Below are positions 6,839 to 13,674 of a DNA stretch of 13,674 nucleotides, piece after piece. The DNA is taken from positions 1 through 13,674 of the forward strand of contig JAYWEQ010000043.1 in NCBI GenBank assembly GCA_043779185.1, written 5' to 3'. Position 1 is the stretch's first letter. Each line of letters starts with the position of its first letter. The DNA comes from JAYWDA01 sp043779185 (GTDB lineage: Bacteria; Bdellovibrionota; Bdellovibrionia; Bdellovibrionales; Bdellovibrionaceae). The notes under the pieces were generated by a model that was not told the origin of the DNA, made no database searches, and saw only the letters and a program-made list of their open reading frames with translations. The position numbers and the translations under genes are program-made.

Positions 6839-8068
6839 ATGTGGAGGTCTTTTTCAATCGCATTCACTCTTATAATAGGATACGCACATTCCGTTTTTGC
6901 GTCGAATCTTGATCAAATTCTTAGAACCGCCATCGGCGAGTCTCCGCAGATTAAGTCCCAAATAGTGCAAACCGATCTTACACACGGAGACCGTTGGCGC
7001 AGATTTTTTTTGAACGAGCCTCAATTTAATTACACCAGTGCCGATGATCACGGATCAGAAATCTTTGGTGTGTCTCTGCCGGTTCCATTTCCAGGGAGGA
7101 TTATTTCCTCAGTCCGTCTAGATGCAGCCAAAGCCAGATCTCAGGATGCAGAACTCAAGGCAAAAAAAATCGAGATCGTTCGTACTTTAACTCAGTTCTA
7201 TGTTGAATGTGCAAGCAGCCGTGAGTCTGTAAAACTCCAAGCTTCGATATTGAGTGACAACGAGACTGTGGCTCGATCACTCAAATCTCTTTATGAAGGC
7301 GGTCACGCATCCCAAGCAGAAAAAATTGGCGCAGAACTTCAAGTTCGCCAAGCTCGTGTTGATCTTCAGTCAAGTGAAGACAAATCGGATGTTTCTTGCG
7401 CTAAGCTTGAAAAAGTTTTACAAAAATCTGGTGTGAATGACATGGTTTTGCCGGTGGAACTCCCTGATGATTTATCACCCAACCTTGTCGCTTCACTCGG
7501 AAGCGAAGTTCCTGATCAACTTCGCGCGACCGCAGCCATTGACAGTGCCTCTTTAAATGAATCCACAGCGTTTTCGAGTCAGCTTCCCGATCTTTTATTA
7601 ACCTATAATCGAAATCATTATCTTGATGGCCAGGGAAGTCCTAATGGTCGCGATTGGACCACAACTTACGGGATTTCTCTGACTATTCCACTTTTCTTTT
7701 TTACAAAAGAGTCGGTCGAATTTCAAAGAGTTAAAGCGCAGGCAAGATCAGATCGCAACGCGGCCGAAATTCAGCAAGCGACAGCAGATTCGGACGTCGA
7801 AGAGGCGTCAAGAGAGTTTCGTCGAAATCATAAACGTCTTGCTGAACTTCGCAATACAGATCTTGCCCTTGCGGAAGCGCTTGTTGAAAGCACGGCTTCA
7901 GCCTATAGGGCTGGAAAACTTGGTTATGCGGAACTCGTGCTCTCACGAAAAACAATGAACGACCTTCGGATCCAGGATATTCAACTTCGATCGGGCTTGA
8001 TCCTTGCCCGACTTCGCTGCCTCAACCAATGCGAAACAACTGCTGTTACAAAGGGAAACACTCCATGA
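6839..8068 (+). CDS. TolC/CusC-type outer membrane efflux protein
   Basis: This 409-residue protein is an outer membrane factor of the TolC family, forming the trimeric exit duct of a tripartite efflux system. It has a signal peptide (MWRSFSIAFTLIIGYAHSVFA, cleavage after Ala21), then SNLDQILRTAIGESPQIKS, the usual first helix of the family. The helical repeats (for example AKARSQDAELKAKKIEIVRTLTQF and the matching EALVESTASAYRAGKLGYAELVLSRK near residues 343-369) and beta strands (YGISLTIPLFFF) recur twice, as expected of the internally duplicated fold. At 409 residues it is slightly short for the family. No lipobox is present, unlike CusC. The ribosome binding site is weak and the gap to the HTH-DUF1232 gene is 5 nt, so it is probably translated by coupling. 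Its stop overlaps the adaptor start (ATGA, 8065-8068). Confidence 0.85.
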   Translation: MWRSFSIAFTLIIGYAHSVFASNLDQILRTAIGESPQIKSQIVQTDLTHGDRWRRFFLNEPQFNYTSADDHGSEIFGVSLPVPFPGRIISSVRLDAAKARSQDAELKAKKIEIVRTLTQFYVECASSRESVKLQASILSDNETVARSLKSLYEGGHASQAEKIGAELQVRQARVDLQSSEDKSDVSCAKLEKVLQKSGVNDMVLPVELPDDLSPNLVASLGSEVPDQLRATAAIDSASLNESTAFSSQLPDLLLTYNRNHYLDGQGSPNGRDWTTTYGISLTIPLFFFTKESVEFQRVKAQARSDRNAAEIQQATADSDVEEASREFRRNHKRLAELRNTDLALAEALVESTASAYRAGKLGYAELVLSRKTMNDLRIQDIQLRSGLILARLRCLNQCETTAVTKGNTP

Positions 8069-9009
8069 TTGCAAAAGTTTTATTTTTTTTCCTTACCTTA
8101 TTGCTTGTCCAGGTCAACGCTGCAGAAAAGGACTGGGCTTCTGTGGGAACTTCAGAAAATCTAAGCGGTCGAGCTGTATCCGGGCGGGTCGTTCCTCAAG
8201 ACGGAGCCCTGAATATTGAATCTGCTCGAGTTACAGGTCGTGTCTTAAGCTTACTTCGTCGAGAAGGGGAACATGTCTCTGAAGGAACAACCCTTTACGC
8301 TGTCAGCAGTTCAGAATGCTATTCTTTACAAGAAGAACGACGTGTCGCCAACGCGAAGAATATCACCGATCTTATCGAGGGCGTTAAAAAAAGAGAACAC
8401 CAATTAGGACTTAAACTCGACGGAGAAAATTGTCTCGTTATTGCTAGTCACGAAGGTATTTTAATTAAGCGAAACCTCGAGTCGGGAGCGGCTTTTGTCA
8501 TCGGCGATGTTCTTGGTTCGATTCTGAATACAAAGCGATTGACCGTAGAATTAGATATCCCTGAAAAAAGTCAGTCGATCGTTCATACCGGTCAAAAAGT
8601 CACACTGCACTTTGCTTCAAATCCCGGACAAGAATTCAAAGGTGCAATCCAAGATGTGGTTCCAACGATTGATCCGACGACACGAACTTCAAAGGCCCGG
8701 GTTACCGGTGTGTCGCTTCCTGCAGCGATTGGTCTTGAGGCCTTGGTTACTGCCGAAGTATATACCGGAGGTTCTGAAAAAACTCTTACGGTTCCTACGA
8801 CGGCCCTTGTTTTTTATCGGAACAAACGCTTCGTCATTGCCGGAGACGAAAAAACTCCTCGCCCGGTACAAATCGAAATTTTAAGCGAGAATGAATCCTT
8901 AGCTACGATTCGACCTAACAGTGAGAAGGCGTTGAAAACTGGCGACATGGTGTTGACAAAAGGTGCACTATTTCTAGTTCGAAAACTTTTGACGGAGAAT
9001 TTGCCATGA
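8065..9009 (+). CDS. RND periplasmic adaptor (membrane fusion protein)
   Basis: This 314-residue adaptor links the RND pump to the outer membrane duct. It has a signal peptide (cleavage after VNA, about residue 19) and no lipobox. The lipoyl half-motif VTGRVLSLLRREGEHVSEGTTLYAVSS is followed by an unusually short helical hairpin (about 87-115), then the second lipoyl half (SHEGILIKRNLESGAAFVIGDVLGSI) and the beta-barrel (LTVELDIPEKSQSIVHTGQKVTLHF). The membrane-proximal part contains TVPTTALVFYRNKRFVIAG. It is short compared with CusB, and no N-terminal Met-rich or His-rich metal-binding extension is seen, so metal selectivity is not evident from it. I use the ATG at 8065, in the ATGA overlap with the TolC-like gene and with AAAGGG upstream. 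The open frame extends to 8029. It overlaps the pump gene by ATGA (9006-9009). Confidence 0.85.
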   Translation: MIAKVLFFFLTLLLVQVNAAEKDWASVGTSENLSGRAVSGRVVPQDGALNIESARVTGRVLSLLRREGEHVSEGTTLYAVSSSECYSLQEERRVANAKNITDLIEGVKKREHQLGLKLDGENCLVIASHEGILIKRNLESGAAFVIGDVLGSILNTKRLTVELDIPEKSQSIVHTGQKVTLHFASNPGQEFKGAIQDVVPTIDPTTRTSKARVTGVSLPAAIGLEALVTAEVYTGGSEKTLTVPTTALVFYRNKRFVIAGDEKTPRPVQIEILSENESLATIRPNSEKALKTGDMVLTKGALFLVRKLLTENLP

Positions 9010-12000
9010 CCTTGCGGGGAATTGTCAGTGGCTGGATTTCATTTCAAAAAAATCAATCCCTTCTTTTTGCCTTTGGGCTTGTTGCGTTTCTTGCTTTTGG
9101 TCTTTGGATGGTGACCAAAAGCGAGATTGAAGCTTTTCCAGAATTCACAAATACGCAGGTTCAGATCATCACTCAATTTCCTGGTAAAGCTTCTGAAGAA
9201 GTTGAAAGGCAAGTCACAATTCCTTTGGAAATTGCAACCAATGGACTTCCCGGCCTCATCAACCAAAGATCCACCTCGATTTTTGGTTTAAGTGTCATCA
9301 CCCTCACTTTTGATGACAATGTAATTGGTCGCCAAGCCCGTCTTGATGTTTCTCAAAGATTAAATGATGCCGACCTTCCAGATGGGGTTAAGCCAACTCT
9401 TTCACCGGACTCAACACCCGTGGGCGAAATCTTTCGCTACACCTTAAGCGGATCCACATCTGTGGATGAACTTCGATTAACTCAAGACTGGACGCTAGAA
9501 AGGGCGTTTAAAAGTATTCCTGGAGTTGCCGATGTTGTCAGTTTCGGAGGTCCAATCCGAACGCTAGAGATCAAACTGGATGTTCCACGAATGAAGTCTT
9601 TGAACTTAAGCGCCACAAATGTCGCCCAGGCTTTGGGGCAGAATCACGCTAATGCGGGCGGTGCATTTCTTTCTCATGGCGAAGAGGGATACATCGTTCG
9701 CTCGCTAGGAATGTATGAAAAGCCGGAGAACTTGGAAGCTGCCGTCGTCATGACCCAAAAAGGAGTTCCGATTCACGTGAGAGATATTGGTCATGTGGGT
9801 TTCGGGCATAGACCACGGCTTGGGATTGTTGGTCGCAATGAGGCCGATGATGTTGTTGAGGGAATTATTCTGCTTCGGCAAGGTGCAGACAGTCTGCAAA
9901 CTTGCCAACAAATCCGTGCGCTCATCGAAAAATTAAATAACGAAGTGCTGCCGGCCACCGTTCGGATAGAGCCTTACTACGATCGCACAGATCTAATTTC
10001 TCGAAGCAGCCATACGGTTTTCCACAATGTCGTGGTAGGTGTCCTGCTTGTCAGTTTGTTTTTACTATTTGGTCTCGGGCTTCCTTACTGGCCGATCGTT
10101 TTATCTGTGGCTACAATCATTCCATTTTCACTCTTGATGGTCTTTATTGTCTTGAGATTATTTGGTTTACCGCCAAATTTGATTTCGCTAGGAGCTGTGG
10201 ATTTTGGAATTATTATTGAGACAGCCATCTTTGCAGCAGAGGCAGTGATTCTAGCTCTGGCCCAAAAAGAATTACGGGATCCAGAAAATGAAGGTCGAAC
10301 TTTTTCAGATGTCATGGGGCCAGCGCTTCTTTGTGCTTTGATTCTGCTGATTGCCTTTATTCCCATTTTAAGTCTTCAGCGAGTCGAAGGGCGTATCTTT
10401 CGTCCCCTTGGTGTAACATTACTAGCAGCCCTTCTTGGTGGACAAATCGGAACTTTTATATTTATCCCCTTGGGCGCGCGGTGGTGCCCGCCAGGCCGTC
10501 TCGAGTTGAGTCGCATGGATCGAATTTTCGATCGTATTCTAGAAATGTGTCGTCGTTTGGTTGCAAAGATTTCGCTGATTCCACAACTTGGTATCAAAGT
10601 CGGTCTCTCTCTAATAATCCTTATTTTTATTTCGACATGGGGTCTGGGCCGAGAGTTTTTGCCTCAACTCAACGAAGGTTCACTCTATATTCGAGCCACC
10701 GCACCCTCAACAATTTCAATCGAAGCGGCTACGGATTTAGCATCAAAAATTCGACGGCGCTTGATGGAGATTCCAGATGTGGTTGACGTCGTTTCGCAGA
10801 CGGGTCGTCCCGATGACGGAACTGACGTGAACGGTTTTGATAATTCAGAAATTCTTGTCACTATGAAACCTCCCGATGAATGGAAAACGGCAAGCACCAT
10901 CGAAGGTCTCACAGCGGTCGCTCAATCAAAGCTTTCTGACATTGATGGTGTCGATTTTAACTTTTCCCAGCCGATTAAAGATAATGTCGATGAAGCTATC
11001 AGTGGCGTCAAAGGCGAGCTTGTCGTGAAAGTTTTCGGGCCGAAAATTGAAACTCTCCAGTCTCTGGGAGATCAAATTGGTAAGATCCTTCGCACAGTTC
11101 CTGGTGTTGATGATGTGGGAGTCGAGTCACTCCTTGGGCAACCTGAAATGCGTTTTCAAATGAACCGAGAAGTTTTAGCCCATTATGGACTTCGTGTGGC
11201 AGATACCGAAGATGTCATCGAAACAAGTGTCATGGGAAAACTAGCCGGAAAAATGATTGATGAACTTGGCCGAGCGATTCCGATCATCGTTAAACCAAAT
11301 CTTCCTGAGGAACCAAGTGCAGATTTACTTTCCACCTTGCCGGTGTTTAGCGCCGAGGGTCTTAAGATTCCTCTGAGTGAGGTTTCGTCTCATGAACTTT
11401 CTGAAGGGGTTGGCCATATTTATCGAGAAACCGGTGAGCGTCGAATTGCCGTGAAATGTTCTGTTCGTAATCGATCCGTCGTAGAATTTGTGAGGGATGC
11501 GAATCTTCGTCTTAAAGAAAATTTGAAGTTGCCAGAGCACTACCGCTTAGCCTGGTCTGGATCTTTTGAAAACGCCCAACGTGCGGGTAACCAGCTTCTG
11601 ATCGTCGTTCCATTATGTTTACTAGCGATTATTGTTCTTCTGATGTCATGGTTTAAAGATTGGAAAATGGTAGGAACTCTTCTCTGGGAAATTCCATTTG
11701 CAGCCTTAGGAGGACTTATCGCGCTTCGTCTCTTTGGGCTTAATTTTAGCATTTCCGCAGCGGCGGGAGGCATCGTCCTAATTGGCGTCACGGCACTGAC
11801 TGGAATGATGTATCTTTCCGAATGGCGAATACATCGACAAACCGGGAAAGCGATTTTAGAAAAAGGGCGAAGCATTATAATTTCCAATGCCGTCGCAATT
11901 ATTGGTCTCATCCCGGCTTCCTTTTCACATGGAATCGGATCCGAAACCGCAAAACCTTTTGCCGTTATGATTCTTGGAGGCTTAATAACATCACTCGTTT

Positions 12001-12119
12001 TGAGCTTAACGCTTTTGCCGGCACTCGCAGAGCAGCTAAAGTTTAATGTTTTGGAAAGTGACCCGTCGTCAAAGCGACAGCTTCAGTCAAGTGAGGACAC
12101 TTTTAGCAAGCCAGTCTAA
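9006..12119 (+). CDS. CzcA/CusA-type (HME) RND efflux pump
   Basis: This 1037-residue inner-membrane proton antiporter is of the resistance-nodulation-division superfamily, heavy-metal branch, which expels divalent or monovalent metal cations through the adaptor and outer duct. The length is normal. TM1 lies at about 17-36. A large porter loop contains AFPEFTNTQVQIITQFPGKASEEVERQVT, typical of CzcA-type pumps. TM2-TM6 span about 341-490, TM7 about 527-547, and TM8-12 about 860-1010. In TM4 the proton-relay signature is VDFGIIIETAIFAAEA. Asp399 and Glu412 match CzcA D402 and E415, but the middle residue (CzcA D408) is Glu405. The second half repeats the porter fold with a TMKPPDEW-like segment and GKLAGKMIDELGR. 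It is the last gene of the operon. Substrate is unproven: the family placement suggests metal, but the adaptor gives no clue. Confidence 0.9.
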   Translation: MTLRGIVSGWISFQKNQSLLFAFGLVAFLAFGLWMVTKSEIEAFPEFTNTQVQIITQFPGKASEEVERQVTIPLEIATNGLPGLINQRSTSIFGLSVITLTFDDNVIGRQARLDVSQRLNDADLPDGVKPTLSPDSTPVGEIFRYTLSGSTSVDELRLTQDWTLERAFKSIPGVADVVSFGGPIRTLEIKLDVPRMKSLNLSATNVAQALGQNHANAGGAFLSHGEEGYIVRSLGMYEKPENLEAAVVMTQKGVPIHVRDIGHVGFGHRPRLGIVGRNEADDVVEGIILLRQGADSLQTCQQIRALIEKLNNEVLPATVRIEPYYDRTDLISRSSHTVFHNVVVGVLLVSLFLLFGLGLPYWPIVLSVATIIPFSLLMVFIVLRLFGLPPNLISLGAVDFGIIIETAIFAAEAVILALAQKELRDPENEGRTFSDVMGPALLCALILLIAFIPILSLQRVEGRIFRPLGVTLLAALLGGQIGTFIFIPLGARWCPPGRLELSRMDRIFDRILEMCRRLVAKISLIPQLGIKVGLSLIILIFISTWGLGREFLPQLNEGSLYIRATAPSTISIEAATDLASKIRRRLMEIPDVVDVVSQTGRPDDGTDVNGFDNSEILVTMKPPDEWKTASTIEGLTAVAQSKLSDIDGVDFNFSQPIKDNVDEAISGVKGELVVKVFGPKIETLQSLGDQIGKILRTVPGVDDVGVESLLGQPEMRFQMNREVLAHYGLRVADTEDVIETSVMGKLAGKMIDELGRAIPIIVKPNLPEEPSADLLSTLPVFSAEGLKIPLSEVSSHELSEGVGHIYRETGERRIAVKCSVRNRSVVEFVRDANLRLKENLKLPEHYRLAWSGSFENAQRAGNQLLIVVPLCLLAIIVLLMSWFKDWKMVGTLLWEIPFAALGGLIALRLFGLNFSISAAAGGIVLIGVTALTGMMYLSEWRIHRQTGKAILEKGRSIIISNAVAIIGLIPASFSHGIGSETAKPFAVMILGGLITSLVLSLTLLPALAEQLKFNVLESDPSSKRQLQSSEDTFSKPV

Positions 12120-12201
12120 AAGTAGAAATCCAGTTTTGTTAGGCTGTAGGCGCGTCACGGAAAAGATCTTTTAAGGCCCCTGATTGTCAAGTTATAATTT
12201 G

Positions 12202-12301
12202 TATCGGGAGCAGGATTTGAACCTACGACCTTCGGGTTCTAATCCGAATTAATAGTTTTTTAAAACTACTTACGGTGGCGACCAAAGTGTAAGCGACCGA
12301 T
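12202..12301 (-). pseudogene. tRNA-like relic, 3' part clear, possibly Leu-type
   Basis: The - strand 3' end is very tRNA-like. It has a T arm GTAGG-TTCAAAT-CCTGC (5 bp with the invariant TTC.A.T loop), followed by TCCCGAT and a discriminator A, without encoded CCA. Upstream is TTCGG-8 nt-CCGAA, which could be a long variable arm, and GTAGT-TTTAAAAA-ACTAT, an anticodon-like arm with an 8-base loop instead of 7. The loop would resemble Leu(UAA) if one A were removed. The 5' end ATCGGTC pairs with the 3' acceptor strand at five of seven positions. The D-arm region is 25 nt and does not fold properly. Total length is 100 nt against about 86 for a normal Leu tRNA. I judge it a decayed tRNA or an attachment-site fragment. 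Only the last 30 or so bases are solid. Confidence 0.4.
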
Positions 12302-12306
12302 AGGCC

Positions 12307-12711
12307 ATGGAGCGAATTTCTAAACTTAAACAATTAGATTTCTTAAAGCCAAAAAGGAACTTTTTGACAGGAGAAAGTATTCTTCTTTCAGGTCCAAAAG
12401 GTTATCTTTTAGCTAAGAATCTTTTGTACAGAGAGGATCTTTCAAGACCAATGGCAGCAATCGATTTTAGACAATTCGAACATGATCGGATGCTAATTGA
12501 TTGCAGACTAAAGCTTGAGGACGTGGGAAAGATAACTAGTTGGGTTTTCGAGAGATCAATTCAAATGCGAAAAGATATAAGAGATGCTTTTGGCGATGAA
12601 ACCATCTCCGATGGTGTTGGCATCTCAAAAAGTGGTGATGCATTTTTCTTTGAGCTCGAGCTAAGTCTTAAATCAAAAGAGAGATATCAAAAGAAAATAA
12701 AACGATTCTAA
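12307..12711 (+). CDS. Hypothetical protein, probably frameshifted at its 3' end
   Basis: I do not recognise this 134-residue protein. It is charged and Lys-rich, with a segment SILLSGPKGYLLAKNLLYRE (25-44), then IDFRQFEHDRMLIDCRLKLEDVGKITSWVFERSIQMRKDIRDAF, which looks mixed alpha/beta. No signal peptide or membrane segment is visible. An in-frame TAG at 12301 lies two codons before the ATG at 12307, and no good ribosome binding site is seen. Base composition is visibly more AT-rich than the efflux operon, suggesting a separate origin. A codon-like open frame continues directly after the stop in the +1 frame, so this may be the N-terminal piece of a longer broken gene. It lies alone between the tRNA-like relic and the receiver fragment. 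Confidence 0.45.
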   Translation: MERISKLKQLDFLKPKRNFLTGESILLSGPKGYLLAKNLLYREDLSRPMAAIDFRQFEHDRMLIDCRLKLEDVGKITSWVFERSIQMRKDIRDAFGDETISDGVGISKSGDAFFFELELSLKSKERYQKKIKRF

Positions 12712-12871
12712 CCAGTTGGAAAATTGGGTAGAGATCATTAACAGTTTATATTACCTGCCAATTGAGAGGTCTTATAAGAATTCTAAGTTCGTAAACCATA
12801 TACGCGACTTTGGATTTGAATTCTGGACCGGGTTAGGTTGGGTAGGCAAATTTTTAACACTTGTTTTTTAA
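12701..12871 (+). pseudogene. Probable frameshifted continuation of the 12307 gene
   Basis: In the +1 frame relative to the hypothetical gene, an open stretch begins just after a TAA at 12698-12700 and runs to TAA at 12869-12871. It reads NDSNQLENWVEIINSLYYLPIE, then RSYKNSKFVNHIRDFGFEFW and TGLGWVGKFLTLVF. The mix of aromatic, acidic and basic residues is protein-like. The window in which both frames are open (12701-12711) is only 11 bases, so loss of one base there would join them into a protein of about 187 residues. No ATG or ribosome binding site precedes it; TTG at 12716 is the only start codon. It could be a sequencing or assembly error, a real pseudogene, or chance. Confidence 0.35.
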
Positions 12872-12925
12872 AATAAAAAGTTTCATCGGGAGCATAATGT
12901 GGCTCAGTATTTTAAAGAATTAGTG

Positions 12926-12964
12926 AAGGATCGCAAAAGTGACCGAGCCAGCAAAGCGATCCTT
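12926..12964. repeat. 9-bp inverted repeat in the gap after the hypothetical gene
   Basis: AAGGATCGC (12926-12934) and GCGATCCTT (12956-12964) are perfect inverted arms around 21 bases. No T run follows at once on either strand, though the + side continues AATTTGATCCTTT. It may be a weak terminator shared by the + gene and the - strand receiver fragment, or a binding site. A second, shorter repeat, CCTCTA (12983-12988) and TAGAGG (12997-13002), lies just beyond the stop of the receiver fragment. Confidence 0.4.
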
Positions 12965-13007
12965 AATTTGATCCTTTGGTTTCCTCTAGCGTAAATTAGA
13001 GGTGCGA

Positions 13008-13460
13008 CTAATGATCCCGTCGCGGCTCAGCCTGATTTTTACCAAAACTGGTTAGGCGTTTGATAATTTCAATCAGCTCAGTTTGGTTCAACGGTTTCGT
13101 CATATGCCCATCGCATCCAGCCGCAAGTGTCCGTGCACGCTCTTCCGGCATGGCATGCGCAGTCAGTGCGACAATTGGTTTCTTAAACCCGGCTTCGCGA
13201 AGTGCGCGGGTCGCTTCATAGCCATCCATTTCTGGCATTTGGATGTCCATTAAAACAATGTCATAGTTGCCGTTCATTCCCATCTTCAAGGCCTCAACGC
13301 CATTTTTTGCAATATCAACGGTTGCTCCTTGTTTTGTGAGCACCAATCGCACAAGAAGTTGATTGTCAGTGGAATCTTCCGCTAACAACACTCGAATACC
13401 TGAAAGGAGTTGAATGTTTTTTTCTCGCTCAACAGAACTTCGAGATGAATTTCGACAATT
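13008..13460 (-). pseudogene. Orphan receiver (REC) domain, hybrid kinase fragment
   Basis: The - strand frame encodes a complete CheY-like receiver domain. Numbered from a GTG at 13391, it shows the acidic pair Glu5-Asp6 (LLAEDS), phospho-acceptor Asp49 in VLMDIQMPEMDG, switch Thr77 in VALTAHAM and Lys99 in TKPL. The TAHAM...AGCDGHMTKPL spelling is typical of receiver domains at the C-terminus of hybrid histidine kinases. The GTG would cut into the first beta strand (GIRVLLAED). The frame stays open upstream through SSVEREKNIQLLSGIRV, a kinase-to-receiver linker, and stops at TAA 13463-13461 with no ATG, GTG or TTG. No kinase domain exists further upstream, even across the circular junction. 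I therefore call it a truncated remnant. A stand-alone regulator with a non-standard start (for example ATT) is less likely. Confidence 0.65.
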
Positions 13461-13575
13461 TTAATCAGTCGGCAGACTAAGAATTCAAGCTGCAACGGAT
13501 TCGTGTATTCAAAATCTTCAAAAACACCCTCAGTAAATCAAAGACACGCAGCAATTCTCAAAAATCAGTGAAATA
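13461..13575. other. Non-coding gap up to the terminal repeat
   Basis: No gene is supported here. The - strand has one open frame of about 48 codons (VFEDFEYTNPLQLEFLVC... ending at a stop inside the receiver region), but it has no ATG or ribosome binding site and overlaps the receiver frame, so I do not call it. No hairpin or RNA gene was seen. Confidence 0.4.
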
Positions 13576-13674
13576 CGTTGCCAAAGACCCATTCCAATCA
13601 CACAATTTTAACAACAATGAAGGCTAACCTAGATGTTAGACTTGAACGATTCGGCCTTTGAACTGCCTATCCTC
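13576..13674. repeat. Terminal direct repeat, right copy (99 bp)
   Basis: This is identical to bases 1-99. If the molecule is circular, these are the same bases read twice, and coordinate 13576 equals coordinate 1. If not, this is a dispersed repeat of at least 99 bp. It contains no gene. Confidence 0.9.

Noticed and set aside
10331..10786. Open frame of 151 codons on the + strand within the RND gene
   Set aside because: It lies wholly inside the pump gene in another frame, its composition is unlike a folded protein, and the pump frame is conserved throughout.
11540..11911. Open frame of 123 codons on the - strand within the RND gene
   Set aside because: It is antisense to the last membrane helices of the pump. 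It is an effect of codon bias, with no ribosome binding site or recognisable domain.
13415..13560. Small - strand gene of about 48 residues (FEDFEYTNPLQLEFLV...)
   Set aside because: It has no start codon with a ribosome binding site and overlaps the receiver frame, whose linker sequence is more convincing.
1..13674. CRISPR array, rRNA, riboswitch or tandem repeats
   Set aside because: No regularly spaced repeats, rRNA segments or recognisable riboswitch motifs were seen on either strand.

Overview
The window reads as a piece of a Gram-negative, didermic bacterium, most likely a Bdellovibrionota-type (Bdellovibrio or Bacteriovorax relative) genome. This placement is an inference. It rests on moderate GC, two von Willebrand factor A (VWA) lipoproteins, many short exported proteins of domain-of-unknown-function type, and a complete tripartite RND efflux operon, which requires an outer membrane. 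No gene in the window fixes the taxonomy.

Topology: bases 1-99 and 13576-13674 are identical. An exact 99-bp overlap at the two ends of a contig is what an assembler leaves on a circular molecule, which would be 13,575 bp here. However, no replication initiator, relaxase, integrase or partition ATPase is visible, so a false circle closed through a dispersed repeat is a real alternative.

Layout: (1) About 12.0 kb through the junction to about 1.0 kb is low in genes and looks decayed. It holds a tRNA-like relic, an apparently frameshifted hypothetical gene, an orphan receiver domain cut from a hybrid histidine kinase, and a truncated, mutated ISL3-family transposase. (2) From 1.08 to 5.95 kb, two paralogous VWA lipoprotein genes on the + strand bracket four - strand genes. 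These are a single-TM protein with a SurA-N-like region, a secreted DUF3465 protein, and a translationally coupled pair encoding a DUF6328 membrane protein and a ParBc_2-type protein. Two hairpin terminators are clear here. One is built into the last codons of the first VWA gene, and one sits only 15 nt ahead of the DUF6328 start codon. (3) From 6.19 to 12.12 kb is a compact + strand operon: an HTH-DUF1232 fusion protein, a TolC-like outer membrane factor, a small periplasmic adaptor and a CzcA/CusA-type RND pump. The last three are joined by ATGA stop/start overlaps. A 16-base palindrome lies just upstream of the first gene and is a candidate operator.

How the genes work together: the three efflux genes should form one envelope-spanning exporter, probably for a heavy-metal cation. 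The HTH-DUF1232 protein is the only regulator candidate in the operon, because no MerR, ArsR or two-component pair lies beside it. The first aspartate and final glutamate of the pump's proton relay are present, but the middle aspartate is glutamate. The VWA lipoproteins are probably envelope proteins that bind a metal ion and a partner; the partner cannot be named from this window.
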